Shown piece by piece: positions 32,320 through 42,528 of a stretch of DNA of 64,000 nt. How positions within the stretch are numbered: position 1 is the first letter of the stretch; every line of letters begins with the position of its first letter. The stretch lies in assembly GCA_001936135.1 (NCBI GenBank), contig CP012811.1, positions 2,852,001 through 2,916,000 on the forward strand. The letters run 5' to 3'. The position numbers were made by a program, and so were the translations under genes. Source of the DNA: Saccharomycopsis fibuligera x Saccharomycopsis cf. fibuligera (lineage: Eukaryota > Ascomycota > Saccharomycetes > Ascoideales > Saccharomycopsidaceae). A model generated the notes under the pieces. It did not search any database, had not been told where the DNA came from, and saw only the letters and a list, made by a program, of their open reading frames with translations.

Positions 32320-35300
32320 ATGGGCTACCTCTCCAGAGGCTCCGGCCAACCCCAGAAGGTAGACTCCACTCCCTTGTTTGAAATAAGACTCAACGGCCTC
32401 GAGAGAGACGTCGTCGTCATCAAGGGCCCGCCCAACGAAGCGTCCTCCGTCTTGCTCTCGGGCTCCATCGTCCTTGCCGTCAACGAGCCCATCCACATCA
32501 AAAAGGTCTCCTTGAAGCTCTTTGGCGACCTCAGACTCAACTGGATCGAGCACTTGGAGTCCGCAACCGCAACATACTCAAAACCCTGCCGCTACATCAA
32601 AAGAGTCTACGAGCACGCCTGGGACAACTTTGAAATCCACCGCTACGCCGCCGACGACGACAATCGCAATAGCACTGGCAATGGCAATGGCAATGGCAAA
32701 TCCCCCTCAAACTCCCACAACGACCACAATCCTCCTCCCAAGAGACCCTTCTTGCTCAAAAGAAACTCAAAGAGCAGCACCTCCTTGTTGACCCTCAACT
32801 CATCCAAAGCTGACCACCACCACGCTGTAAGCGCCAGCGCCAGCGCCAGTCCGCCACGAACTGCTGCTGGCCCTCATCATCTTGATAATAATGGCTCCTC
32901 CTCCTCCTCCACCACCACCACACAGTCAAGCAACACCCACTTGCTCACCAGAGGCAACTACGTCTTCCCCTTCTCCGTCATTTTGCCCGGCGATTTGCCC
33001 GAAAGTGTCGAGGGCCTTCCTGGCGGCTCCCTCGTTTACAAGCTCGAGGCCTCCATCGACAGAGGCAAGTTTTCCAAGAAAAAAACCTGCTCCAAACACT
33101 TGAGGGTCATCCGCACTCTCACCCCTGATGCTCCCGAGCTAGCTGAAACAATGTCCATCGACAATAACTGGCCCAAGAAAATAGAGTACACCATCAGCAT
33201 CCCGTCCAGAGCAGTGGCCATTGGCTCCGCCTGCCCCATAAACTTTTTGATGGTCCCTTTGCTCAAAGGCCTCAAGTTGGGCAAAATCACAATCAAGTTG
33301 ATTGAGTACTACAACTTTGTCGGCACAAACGCCAAAAGCGGCCACTCCAACGACCGCGTCATTTCCAAATTGCTCATCCCAAAGCCTCCAGACGACATCT
33401 ACGAACAAGATGAGCCCCAGTTGCTCACTGACGGTAACCCAAACTTGAACCCTGCAAACAACTTTATGCTGCTTTCCTACGACCGCTGGGAAATTGAAAA
33501 ACTGCTACCAGTGCCTCCAAGCTTGACAAAGTGCACTCAAGACGTTTCCGTCAACAAAAACTTGAAGGTTAGACACAAATTGTCCATAGTCGTGGCTTTG
33601 AAAAACCCAAACGGCCACACCTCCGAGCTCAGAGCTACCCTTCCAGTGATCTTGTACATTTCGCCATTCGTCACTGTTTCTGCAAAATACTCCGACCAGT
33701 CCGTCTTGTGCAGCTATTCTGACAATATTCCTCAACTTTCCAATGAGCATCACATTGGCACCGATAACAGCAAAAGGAAAAATGTCGCTCCATCGCCAAC
33801 CTATCGTAAAAAGTCTAACCCCCCTTCAACCAGTTCCTCGACTACCGATTTGAGATCTATTGCCCTCAATGCCCCATCCACCAATGCCAATGCCAATGCC
33901 AATGCCAATGCCGCCCTCACTCCTCCAGGCGGCGCCGGCAGCGGCGGGCCCATTGCTGTTTCTCCAGGATTGGAAAACGCAATTATTGCTTCTACCGCTG
34001 TCGATGGCGATGCTGACGACGAATTGTTGTTTTGCGGTAACGATACCACCACCGTTATCGATGCGGCAACCGGCAGACCTGATCTCGTTGCTCCTCCAAA
34101 TTACGGTGAGCACATCTACGACAAACTTTGGTCCGATATTGAAAGTCCGGGCGCAATGACTCCTCTTGGCGCTGGGTCAATAACCCCTGGCGGGTTAATC
34201 ACTCAACCTGGTCCAGGTTACTTTAGCAGCCTTTACAACAACAACAACAATAATGAACCACGTACCCCTGGTGGCGCTCTTAGTGCGCCTGGCGGCTTCC
34301 ATGGTGCTAGAACTCCTGGTAACCAAACTCCTACTAGCATATCTTCTCGCACTTCCCAAAGCAAGTTCAATTCCCAATTGACTAAACACTTGAATGAATT
34401 GCATTTGCAGCGGTTGGCTGAAGAGGAAAACGATGTATCGATCGATGGTCTTACTAGCCAGCCGGCTCCATCATCCTCGGCGTCGCTAGCACCCCCAGCA
34501 GATGTCAATGCTAATGCTAATGCTAATGACAATGACAATGCTAACGCTAATGCTAACGCTAATGTTGACACTAGCAATGATAATGAGGTCATTTCTATTC
34601 CAGTGCCTAACACTGACCCTCAACACAATTCCCAAAGGCAAAGAAATGCTCAGTTCTCGCTCGACTCCCCTGATATCGTGGTCAATGACACTACCAGTCC
34701 GTCGGCCGCCGCCGCCGCCGCCGCACCACCTGCAAATAACAGCAGCAATGGCGGGCAAATGGATTATTTCTCATTGCCTAGGGCTGGCATGAGAAATACC
34801 ATTGCCACCCCAATTTCCCCGGACGTTTTCCACTTGTCTAGAACAAATTCCGTCAATTTCATGAACTTGAATAGCGCCTTGCAAAGTCCAAGTGAAACTC
34901 CGGCTAGCTGGGATAAAAACACTTTATCAAGAGTTCCGTCCTACGAAACTGCAATGAAGTCAAATGCCGAAAATTTGTTGTTGTCTCCTGCATATGATAG
35001 TTCACTTGACACTCCTGCCAATGCGTCATCAGCTTCAATAAGCTCTCTTGGTGGCGCTGGCGCTGGTGCTGGTGCCGGTGCTGGTGCTGGTGCTGGTGCT
35101 GGTGCTGCTCATGCCAGCCACAGCAATGCTGGTCATCACGGACACCATATTTTGTCTCGCAAACACAACAATTTGTCAACTGGTGCTATTAACCTTCCAA
35201 CATCATCCAGTAGTAGCGTTGGGCCCGGTACCGGTGCCGGTGCCGGTGGCAGTTCTTCATCATTGACCACCACCACCCCGTCTAGACCAGCGGCCAAAAG

Positions 35301-35559
35301 AAATTCAAGTTTTTTGCATCTTCGTTTTGGCAACAAGGCTAAACATGGCGCTTCAGCTAGTGTTGGCGGCAATATTAGTATACCCAAACTGCCTTCCACT
35401 AGTAGATTTATACTGGAAAATACTTCTGGATCAAGTTTACCTTCATCAGCTGGGAATGCAAGTAATAGTAATTCCAATGCGAGCACTGGTGCTGGTGCCA
35501 GCGGCAACGGTAAAAATGTCAAGTCTAGCGGTAGTAAAGCAAGTTTGAAGTCTACTTGA
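32320..35559 (+). CDS. Alpha-arrestin (ART/Aly family ubiquitin-ligase adaptor)
   Basis: 1,079 residues from ATG 32320; in-frame sequence before it has no ATG. The arrestin N domain begins FEIRLNGLERDVVVIKGPP and is interrupted by a Ser/His/Asn-rich insert (~115-205) before resuming at NYVFPFSVILPGDLPESVEG. The arrestin C domain runs to VRHKLSIVV...ATLPVILYISPF (~460). A PPNY motif at residues 592-595, the type bound by WW domains of Rsp5, is followed by EHIYDKLW. The 480-residue tail is low complexity (NANANA, GAGAGA, SSS runs). Such proteins recruit Rsp5 to plasma-membrane permeases for ubiquitination and endocytosis. The CTQD..VRHKL spacing most resembles Aly1/Aly2, but Rod1/Rog3-type relationship is not excluded. 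The 5' half is GC-rich and the 3' half AT-richer. Confidence 0.9.
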   Translation: MGYLSRGSGQPQKVDSTPLFEIRLNGLERDVVVIKGPPNEASSVLLSGSIVLAVNEPIHIKKVSLKLFGDLRLNWIEHLESATATYSKPCRYIKRVYEHAWDNFEIHRYAADDDNRNSTGNGNGNGKSPSNSHNDHNPPPKRPFLLKRNSKSSTSLLTLNSSKADHHHAVSASASASPPRTAAGPHHLDNNGSSSSSTTTTQSSNTHLLTRGNYVFPFSVILPGDLPESVEGLPGGSLVYKLEASIDRGKFSKKKTCSKHLRVIRTLTPDAPELAETMSIDNNWPKKIEYTISIPSRAVAIGSACPINFLMVPLLKGLKLGKITIKLIEYYNFVGTNAKSGHSNDRVISKLLIPKPPDDIYEQDEPQLLTDGNPNLNPANNFMLLSYDRWEIEKLLPVPPSLTKCTQDVSVNKNLKVRHKLSIVVALKNPNGHTSELRATLPVILYISPFVTVSAKYSDQSVLCSYSDNIPQLSNEHHIGTDNSKRKNVAPSPTYRKKSNPPSTSSSTTDLRSIALNAPSTNANANANANAALTPPGGAGSGGPIAVSPGLENAIIASTAVDGDADDELLFCGNDTTTVIDAATGRPDLVAPPNYGEHIYDKLWSDIESPGAMTPLGAGSITPGGLITQPGPGYFSSLYNNNNNNEPRTPGGALSAPGGFHGARTPGNQTPTSISSRTSQSKFNSQLTKHLNELHLQRLAEEENDVSIDGLTSQPAPSSSASLAPPADVNANANANDNDNANANANANVDTSNDNEVISIPVPNTDPQHNSQRQRNAQFSLDSPDIVVNDTTSPSAAAAAAAPPANNSSNGGQMDYFSLPRAGMRNTIATPISPDVFHLSRTNSVNFMNLNSALQSPSETPASWDKNTLSRVPSYETAMKSNAENLLLSPAYDSSLDTPANASSASISSLGGAGAGAGAGAGAGAGAGAAHASHSNAGHHGHHILSRKHNNLSTGAINLPTSSSSSVGPGTGAGAGGSSSSLTTTTPSRPAAKRNSSFLHLRFGNKAKHGASASVGGNISIPKLPSTSRFILENTSGSSLPSSAGNASNSNSNASTGAGASGNGKNVKSSGSKASLKST

Positions 35560-36476
35560 GCTTTGGACAAGCTTTCTACTTTTTTTTTTTTTTTTTTTTT
35601 GCGGGGTCAAGGAAAAAAAAAAAGTATAAAAAAAGATACAAAAAAATTTTTTTGATAGAAGAAATAGAAAGATAGACAATCTTCAAACGCAAAAGCTTTT
35701 TTTTTTTTTTTTTTTTTTTTTGATCATCATCATCATCATTATCATCATCATCATTATCATTATTATTAATATTTTTATTATTATTATTCATTATAGAAAT
35801 TATCGTCCATTGCCAAATTGGTTGTTATTACTCGTCCTTAATAAAAAGAAAAGTTTGGCAAACAAAGAAACACAGTGTTTGGTTTTATGGTTGTTTTTTT
35901 TTTATATATATTACATTTTTGTGGCATTCTATTTAATGACTTTTTGCTTCTTTTTTTTTTTTCTTTAATATTTTTTCAGTCATTCATTCATAGTTAATTT
36001 TTTTTTTGGTTTGCTTTTCTCTTGGTTGTTTTTTACTCTTAGTTTTAGTGGTATTTCTACACACCTATTAATCTTTATATTCGTTACTTTATAATCGCTT
36101 CCTTCATAATTATTATTTGTTTATTTTCACGTTACGTTCTGTTACGAGTTTTTTTTACGGCCTTTTTCTGGGATTTTATTTTATTTTATTTTATTTTTTT
36201 TTTTGTTGTTGTTTGTACTCCGGTTTTTACGATCTCGTCATTGATTTTTGTTTTTGTTAAAATTGCAATGTGCTTGGTGCTTTTGAATTGCTGTAATTAT
36301 TTTGTCTACGTTAGCTGTGAACTTATTCTGGTTTGGTTTGTAAAGTAGTTCTGACTCAATTCACATGTCTATTTATACAGTTTATGCTAATTCGCAAACT
36401 TTATCACATAAACGTAAAAAAGTCGAGCTGTGGATGACCGTACACCAACAAACAAACAAACAAAAACATTCATCCC
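35560..36476. other. Convergent intergenic arrestin / NPR3
   Basis: 917 bp, very T-rich: T-runs at 35580-35600, 35697-35721 and several shorter, followed by an (ATC)n microsatellite at 35724-35760 grading into ATT repeats. No gene recognised. Confidence 0.6.
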
Positions 36477-39400
36477 TCACCAATGATAATCAATAATAAC
36501 GTACTCTTCCAACTCGTTCAACACTTTCCTCAACTCGCTTCGTCTAATGTTCTCTTTCAAAATCACCACCTCTAGCGGAATTTTCCCGTTCAAGTACTTT
36601 AAAATCTTGTAGAAAATGTGCTTGGTCTCTTTGGTCTTGTTCACGAGCATCTTTTGAATGAACCGCTTTTCCATCAACGAGGGCCGGTCGGGGTTCAATA
36701 GCACGGAGTCTTCTTCGTTGCTGGCAGTTAAGCTATTAGCATAGTAGAGCTGCTGCTGCTGCTGCTGCTGCTGATAGTGTTGCTGCTGCTGTTGGTGGTT
36801 TGCACTGCTTGGCGCACTGCCGTTATGGTTGCCTGTGTTGGTACCGCTATTGTTGTTGTTGTTGTTGTTGTTGTTGTTAATTTGTCGAGCACTTTCGGGT
36901 TGGGATGCTGCCGCCGCCGCCGCTGCCGCTGCTGGTGAGTTCAAAGGCTGCCGCTGGTGATTCGATGCCGATGTCTCATTGATAGCCTTTTTAATAATAT
37001 TAGACTTGGCGTCTTCCTTTGGTGCCGCTGGTGCCGCTGGCGCTGCTGGCGCTGCTGGTGCCGCTGGTGCCGCCGCCGCCGCCGCAGCACCATCATTCTT
37101 TGCTTCTGAATTGCTTCTCTTGAGAGCAAAGAAATTTGCACTTTTATTGCTTACTGGACTAGCGCCTTTGCCTGTTGTCATTGCAAAGCTGGCACTATTT
37201 CTATGCTCAGCTACTCCTCGTGCTCCTTTCATGATCCCAAAGTCTTCTTCAACCTGGATCTTGATTTTCGACGGGATAACAAGCCATGCAAACGTAAAGT
37301 ACTGCACAATGAGCCCGTTTTTTAGTAGCCAGCAACATGCATCTAGATAGTTTTCAGTCTTTTGTTTATTTTTGGAAAAGTAATTGTACGACCTCGGTAC
37401 GTTGAAATACGACAAAAATTCGGCCAAAGTGGGCAACGATGGGAACTCGAGCTTGAACTCCTCGAATAGCCGTTTGTTGATCCCTTTTAGCCATGCTTCT
37501 AAGCTGTCATTATCTAGTTTGCTGAATTTCTGGGAATTGAATACATTGCCTGTTGGCTGCTGCTGCTGTTCTTGGTCTTGCGGTTGTTGTCTTTGCTGCC
37601 GCTGCTGTTGAGCCGGGTTTCTGTAAGTTCTCACATAGCGAGCCACATCATTGATATCTGTGCCAAGGTTGGCCAATGGGGAAATCACAAATTTAGTTTT
37701 CTTGTTAATCGGCAAAATGAATTTGACTTTTTCCCAATATATCAAATGGTAAATGATACTAATCATTACGTTTTCCTTATCGGCCTCATTGTCAATACTG
37801 TTAAGTAAACTCATTTTAGGCTGCTGAGAATGATGACTTGTCAGCTCAATTTGTAATTTTCTCTTATTGCTGATATTGCTGTTTTTGTAATTCTTGTAAT
37901 TTTTGTACTTGTTCATTCTTTTACTCCGTTCCTCATAAACGCTGCGAATGATTTTCTTCAAGGGAATTGCCGCGTCAATCTTCCTAATGAACGATTTGAA
38001 GTCTTTGGCAATTGTAAAATCAAGTTCTTTGGTAACATCATTCAAATCCTCCAACATCAATAGCGTGTAAATGTCATAAGAACAGCTCTTGAAAATTTTG
38101 ATAATCTCAAAATTGTTGGCTCGAATATCCTGATTAGTCAAATCGCTTCTGAAATTATTCAAGTAATAAAACTTGTTAATTTTGGACAAGTTCGACACGC
38201 TTGGGAAAAGGCTATTTTGGTAAAAATACTCATCAAATAGCGTGCTGATATATATGGTATTCAGCTTCTTGTTCGCGTACGCTTTGCCAAGCTCACTGTC
38301 ATTCTCTTCGCGCCCCATATCTCCAATCAAAAAGTTATCAACTTGGCTAGAACCCAAAACCATTGCGTTGGAGTTGAAATTTTGCAACTTGATGGAAGAG
38401 TGAGGTAACACGGAAAAATTTTTTTTCACTGGTATATTGAAAGAATAATTGAGGTTATTGATGGTTAGTTTGAAGATTTGCGAATTTAGTAGATTGTTGT
38501 AACAGTCAAATAGCACCCTCGCCAATGATGATTGTGATAATATTTCTCGGTACAAATTGCGCACAGTAAAGTACTGCGATAAGTAGTCGTCATCCACGTA
38601 GTCGTCGTTGCTGCCGTCCTCGTCGTCGTTGTACTTTTCCTCGTCGAAATCATCAGTTGATACAGATTGGGCTCTTTTTGCTTTGGGGCTCTGTTGCTTG
38701 TTACTTGACTGTTTTTTTATTTTTGTGCCCTTGTGGGTGGCTTGAAATTTCTTGAAAAAATTATCCTTAATTGCAGCGATTCTAGCAATTTCCTCTTCAA
38801 CATAATTGTTTCGCCCTTGCTCTTTAGTCAAAATATATGTTAGCTTGCTCAATATATTCTCGTAAATCTCGTTCTTTCTGAAATTGTACTCATTTGAGGG
38901 AGGGTTCATAACAAACACAATATTGAACATCTCAAGCTTGTTATTATTTTCGCCTTCTTCTTCCTCTTCTTCTTTGGTATCCTTATCCTTGATGTCTGTT
39001 TCCTCAGGGACAGTATCGGTATTCCTAGCTGCATCTGAGATCTCAGCACCCACTCTATTTCTATCACCGTTTATTTCAGAAGAATAATAATCTTTTTCAG
39101 TCACTACTTCTGAGCCCTTGCCAGAAGATTTTCTTCTCAAAAGCTGTTGCTGCTGTTGTAACCGTTTCTTTTGTTGTTTTTGCTGCTTATATTTTGCAAG
39201 GTTTTTTCTATGGTACACTGACCATCCACCATTTCTGCCGTGTCTTCCCTTTTCGCTAACCGGAAAACTCAAAAAGCAATACTTGTCAACTTTCAATTCA
39301 AACTGGTCGTTGCATAAGCCTTTAGTCGGCGTCAACATTTCACACAAATAATCTTTATTGAACGAAAAAAGCTTGTTTAATTGACTCTTCAAACCATTAA

Positions 39401-40421
39401 CTTTTTTACCAAGGTTTGAATTGTTCAATTCTAGTTTACTGGCAGCGTTCCCATACTGTTGTTGCTGTTGCTTCTTCAAGCCAGAAGAAATTGATAAAGT
39501 ATCGTTATTATTGCTATCTTGAGGAAACAATCTTGGTGAGGTTCTCATCAATAGAGAGCTGGAATTTGGGACTAGCATATCACTCTGTTTGCGGTTCTTG
39601 ATCTCGTTTCTAAGGTTCAGCGGTTTGTCTGGGATAGTAATGGTGTTTAAATTTCCAAATACTCGGTTTTGAGTTTCTCTAGAGTCGTTCAATTTATCGC
39701 TGCATTCGTAGCTGACCTTGTACTTGAGTTTAGCCAAGTTGAATTGATCGTCTAAGACACTTTCAATGAAATACTCATTGTTAAATTCTTCAAAACTCAT
39801 TAATGGGTTATTACTATCGTAATCATTTTCCACGTCAAAATCCTCATCATCCAAATTTGCCGGGCGCTGCCGTTGCTCTTCATCTTCATCATCATCATTA
39901 TCTTCTTCTTCTTCTTCTTCATCATCATCATCTTCATCATCCTCACTATTGGCATAAGCATTTGACGCTTTACTGATCAAGTCGCGGTTCAAGTCATGAT
40001 AAGAGACACTATTTTCATCGTCAGAATAGAAAAAATCTTCCTCGAACTCCTCGTCCGAGTACTCCATAAAGAAATTCTTGCTTTGACTGCTAGAGCTGAT
40101 ACCCGTGTTACTGTAGTTTGATAAAGCATTGCTGGTATATGAAGCGGCACGCATATTGCGGGCAATACTATTACTGCCGTCTTCCTCATCGTCTTCCTCA
40201 TCTACCACATCATCGATCTCATCTCCATCGCCGCCATTGTGATCTTCCCCTTCAGCATTATGGCCGGCATTGCTATCCAGACCACTATTTGCTTTAGAAC
40301 TTTCATCTTTTAAAAAGCTGTCTGATGGTGGATAATGAAAAACCAAGTCAGAGCCTATTTTGGTGGTACCGATAAATAGAATTCCCAATATGCTAGGCTT
40401 GGATGTGTATGATTCAGGCAT
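36477..40421 (-). CDS. NPR3: SEACIT/GATOR1 subunit Npr3
   Basis: 1,314 residues. The N-terminus (LGILFIGTTKIGSDLVFHYPPS) is the longin-like start shared by the Npr3 family; conserved blocks follow (ETPTKGLCNDQFELKVDKYCFLSFP-type segment near 365, FNIVFVMNPP near 500, LYREILSQSSLARVLFD near 640), and the protein ends in the winged-helix-like segment KILKYLNGKIPLEVVILKENI...YVIIDYHW typical of the family C-terminus. Between these lie long acidic (Asp/Glu), Gln, Ala and Asn runs, which explains why it exceeds the ~1,150 residues of the S. cerevisiae protein. With Npr2 and Iml1 it acts at the vacuole as GTPase-activating complex for Gtr1, switching off TORC1 when amino acids are scarce. GCN1, the other amino-acid-starvation gene here, lies 12 kb away. 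Confidence 0.93.
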   Translation of the reverse strand: MPESYTSKPSILGILFIGTTKIGSDLVFHYPPSDSFLKDESSKANSGLDSNAGHNAEGEDHNGGDGDEIDDVVDEEDDEEDGSNSIARNMRAASYTSNALSNYSNTGISSSSQSKNFFMEYSDEEFEEDFFYSDDENSVSYHDLNRDLISKASNAYANSEDDEDDDDEEEEEEDNDDDEDEEQRQRPANLDDEDFDVENDYDSNNPLMSFEEFNNEYFIESVLDDQFNLAKLKYKVSYECSDKLNDSRETQNRVFGNLNTITIPDKPLNLRNEIKNRKQSDMLVPNSSSLLMRTSPRLFPQDSNNNDTLSISSGLKKQQQQQYGNAASKLELNNSNLGKKVNGLKSQLNKLFSFNKDYLCEMLTPTKGLCNDQFELKVDKYCFLSFPVSEKGRHGRNGGWSVYHRKNLAKYKQQKQQKKRLQQQQQLLRRKSSGKGSEVVTEKDYYSSEINGDRNRVGAEISDAARNTDTVPEETDIKDKDTKEEEEEEGENNNKLEMFNIVFVMNPPSNEYNFRKNEIYENILSKLTYILTKEQGRNNYVEEEIARIAAIKDNFFKKFQATHKGTKIKKQSSNKQQSPKAKRAQSVSTDDFDEEKYNDDEDGSNDDYVDDDYLSQYFTVRNLYREILSQSSLARVLFDCYNNLLNSQIFKLTINNLNYSFNIPVKKNFSVLPHSSIKLQNFNSNAMVLGSSQVDNFLIGDMGREENDSELGKAYANKKLNTIYISTLFDEYFYQNSLFPSVSNLSKINKFYYLNNFRSDLTNQDIRANNFEIIKIFKSCSYDIYTLLMLEDLNDVTKELDFTIAKDFKSFIRKIDAAIPLKKIIRSVYEERSKRMNKYKNYKNYKNSNISNKRKLQIELTSHHSQQPKMSLLNSIDNEADKENVMISIIYHLIYWEKVKFILPINKKTKFVISPLANLGTDINDVARYVRTYRNPAQQQRQQRQQPQDQEQQQQPTGNVFNSQKFSKLDNDSLEAWLKGINKRLFEEFKLEFPSLPTLAEFLSYFNVPRSYNYFSKNKQKTENYLDACCWLLKNGLIVQYFTFAWLVIPSKIKIQVEEDFGIMKGARGVAEHRNSASFAMTTGKGASPVSNKSANFFALKRSNSEAKNDGAAAAAAAPAAPAAPAAPAAPAAPKEDAKSNIIKKAINETSASNHQRQPLNSPAAAAAAAAASQPESARQINNNNNNNNNNSGTNTGNHNGSAPSSANHQQQQQHYQQQQQQQQLYYANSLTASNEEDSVLLNPDRPSLMEKRFIQKMLVNKTKETKHIFYKILKYLNGKIPLEVVILKENIRRSELRKVLNELEEYVIIDYHW

Positions 40422-40742
40422 GGTTCGCCAATTTCATTATATTCTGAAACTCTTCCTGTTGTTGAACTCATTAAAGTACAGCGTCCATATCGATAAGTGA
40501 TTGATTGACTCTAGCGGGAAAAAAAATACAGACGCATCCAGGTAAAAAAAAGTAAAACCTAGAAAGCCCGCTTACGTAAACGCCATAGTGTCAAGCGCGT
40601 AATATTATACATCCAATGTTTTTAGAACCAAGATCTAACTGAGACAAGAAATAAATAGAATAAAAAAAAAAAAAATGGAAAGGAACTTAACACACCAAAA
40701 TGATATATTTAAACAATGCAACTAACAGAAAGGATGAATGAA
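40422..40742. other. Upstream region of NPR3 / downstream region of EMP24
   Basis: 321 bp with two short A-runs (40539-40546, 40661-40673). No further feature seen. Confidence 0.5.
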
Positions 40743-41339
40743 TTATACAACAGATTTAACTTCAAAGAACCGTTTCAAGTAGTAAACTTGAAACAAAGAA
40801 TTGGCAGCAACCACCAATAACTGGAACACAGACCACCATTTCACTCTAGCGTTGGTTGATTCGGCAGTGTTTCTGTGAGTTCTTTCTCTAATAATGATGT
40901 AGTTTTGTTGATCTTTGACTTCGTTAGTCAATTGAGATAATCTTTTAACGGAGGCTTCCAAGGAGTTTGAGCTTGGATCATTAACGTCAATGTAAATGAC
41001 ACCGTGAATGTTAAAGGACACATCTTTCGTAGCAATAGATTGACCCTCGTTTGAGAAACAGTATTGAAATTTACCAGAGCTTTGGGCAACGGTGGAGATA
41101 TCAAGATGAGAGGCCTTGTCTTCTCTTTTGACGATCTGGCCCTGTGGATTCATGATCCAGAAGTCACAGTTCAACTGTTCCGTACCTTGAGGGTTTCTGT
41201 CACCGACTTGGAAACTGACAGCTAATTCGTCACCTTGCTTCAAGTTTTCAAAAAAACATTGTTTGCCATACGGAGGCAATAACACGTTATGGGCAGAGGC
41301 AAGCAAGCCAAAGAAAAGTATTTGCAACAAGTAGAGCAT
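40743..41339 (-). CDS. EMP24: p24 cargo receptor Emp24 (COPII vesicle protein)
   Basis: 198 residues, the usual p24 length. Signal peptide 1-17 ending at ASA-HNVLLPPYG; a GOLD domain with its paired cysteines (KQCFFENL and FQYCFSNEG); a coiled coil (LSQLTNEVKDQQNYIIIRERTHRNTAESTN); a single membrane helix (VFQLLVVAANSLFQVYYL); and a short cytoplasmic tail KRFFEVKSVV with the FF pair that binds COPII. The segment ERTHRNTAESTNxRVKWWS is diagnostic for the Emp24 (p24-beta) subfamily rather than Erv25 or the Erp proteins. It cycles between ER and Golgi and sorts GPI-anchored cargo. Confidence 0.96.
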   Translation of the reverse strand: MLYLLQILFFGLLASAHNVLLPPYGKQCFFENLKQGDELAVSFQVGDRNPQGTEQLNCDFWIMNPQGQIVKREDKASHLDISTVAQSSGKFQYCFSNEGQSIATKDVSFNIHGVIYIDVNDPSSNSLEASVKRLSQLTNEVKDQQNYIIIRERTHRNTAESTNARVKWWSVFQLLVVAANSLFQVYYLKRFFEVKSVV

Positions 41340-42363
41340 TGTATATTATTGTATATGATGCTTTAGCAAACTGGTGTTGTCAGGGTGTTTTGGTCGTGTA
41401 TGTGTCTGTTTTGTTTGATTTTTTTTTCTCTCTCTGAGATCGATGTGAACGAAAACTGAACAACAAACCTGTTTTGCGTCGGTGCTCACAACGTCTATAT
41501 TCTGACTGGCTCTGTGTGCTTACATAATGTTATACATAATATTTGGGTCGCTTACTTAACACCGGCGGTACTCATAGTTTTAGCGCTAATGCTGTTTTCT
41601 TCGAATTTCATGCGAATACATGCATTATTATACATATGTCTGCACTTACATGCATGCATATAACGCATGCATGCGCAGAGATTTAAACGGTGAAGTTGCA
41701 TCGCCGGTACATATAGAAACTCTTCACCGTAACAACCCTCAGTACAGACTACAGTCTGACCAAGCTTGGGCTTAGTGGGTTTTTCCCTTTATATAAAGCT
41801 GTGCGACTCCCTTGGCTTGGCTTTTCTTTTCCGTATTTTTATTTTACATTTCTTTCATACTCCTTTTTTTGTGGTCGTCTTATTATCTATAAATTGCTTC
41901 TGTTCAAACTTTCAAGTTGCAAATTTCTTTCCCCAAATCTTTTGCAGTTCGCTTTTGTGGTTTTACCGGATTAGCTGATATATCTGGTTTTTGGCCTTTC
42001 AGAGTGTCTTTTTAATTACAAACAAAAAACCTAAAATAATAACTCCAAGTTACAAAGCTTCATAAAGCAAAACAGACCGTCTTCATTCAATTTTTTATTG
42101 TTACTGCTAGTCACAACTCATAACATCTGCTGTCTATATATCTCTATTGCAGCTTGGATATCTATCGATATATAAAAAAGTGTGTTTGCCTATAAGCCTT
42201 CACACCGATCAAAGATCTTAGTTGCATCATTTGACACGCAACTCTTGACGAAGAAAAGTAATTAGTGGAAAGCGGCACTAAATTTAACAAATCGTTTTGT
42301 GCCCCTCTAAAAATACAACTGTCTAGTTTATCAGCATACTTCTGAAGTTTTATATAAAAAAAA
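41340..42363. promoter_or_regulatory. 1.0 kb divergent region EMP24 / small ORF, rich in dyads
   Basis: Contains CGCATGCATGCG (41664-41675), the inverted repeat ACGGTGAAG/CTTCACCGT (41687-41695 and 41722-41730), CAGACT-AC-AGTCTG (41745-41758) and CCAAGCTTGG (41760-41769). TATA-like boxes (TATATAAA) lie at 41790-41797 and 42169-42176, facing the small ORF, so a long leader is possible. Confidence 0.55.
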
Positions 42364-42528
42364 ATGTCATCTGGAAGCGGTCAGAAAGGGAATAGCCAAG
42401 GAGGCTCTAAGAATACACAGGGAAAGAGTGGAAATATAAGTGGCTCAATAACAAGTGAGTTTGAAAGAGAACTTTTGAGACTTGAAGAAAGAAATGAGGA
42501 AAGATTGAAGCAAATTCGCAAAAAGTAA
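42364..42528 (+). CDS. Small ORF, 54 residues: Gly/Ser-rich head and charged helix
   Basis: ATG in an A-rich context (AAAAATGTC) opens a 54-codon frame ending TAA. The first ~30 residues are Ser/Gly/Asn/Gln-rich (MSSGSGQKGNSQGG...), the last ~24 form a highly charged amphipathic helix (EFERELLRLEERNEERLKQ). It lacks a signal peptide, membrane segment or cysteines. I do not recognise a family. Support for coding: a good start context, a composition unlike random translation of AT-rich DNA, two TATA-like boxes upstream and its position between large noncoding regions. Conservation in related yeasts is the missing evidence. Confidence 0.55.
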   Translation: MSSGSGQKGNSQGGSKNTQGKSGNISGSITSEFERELLRLEERNEERLKQIRKK

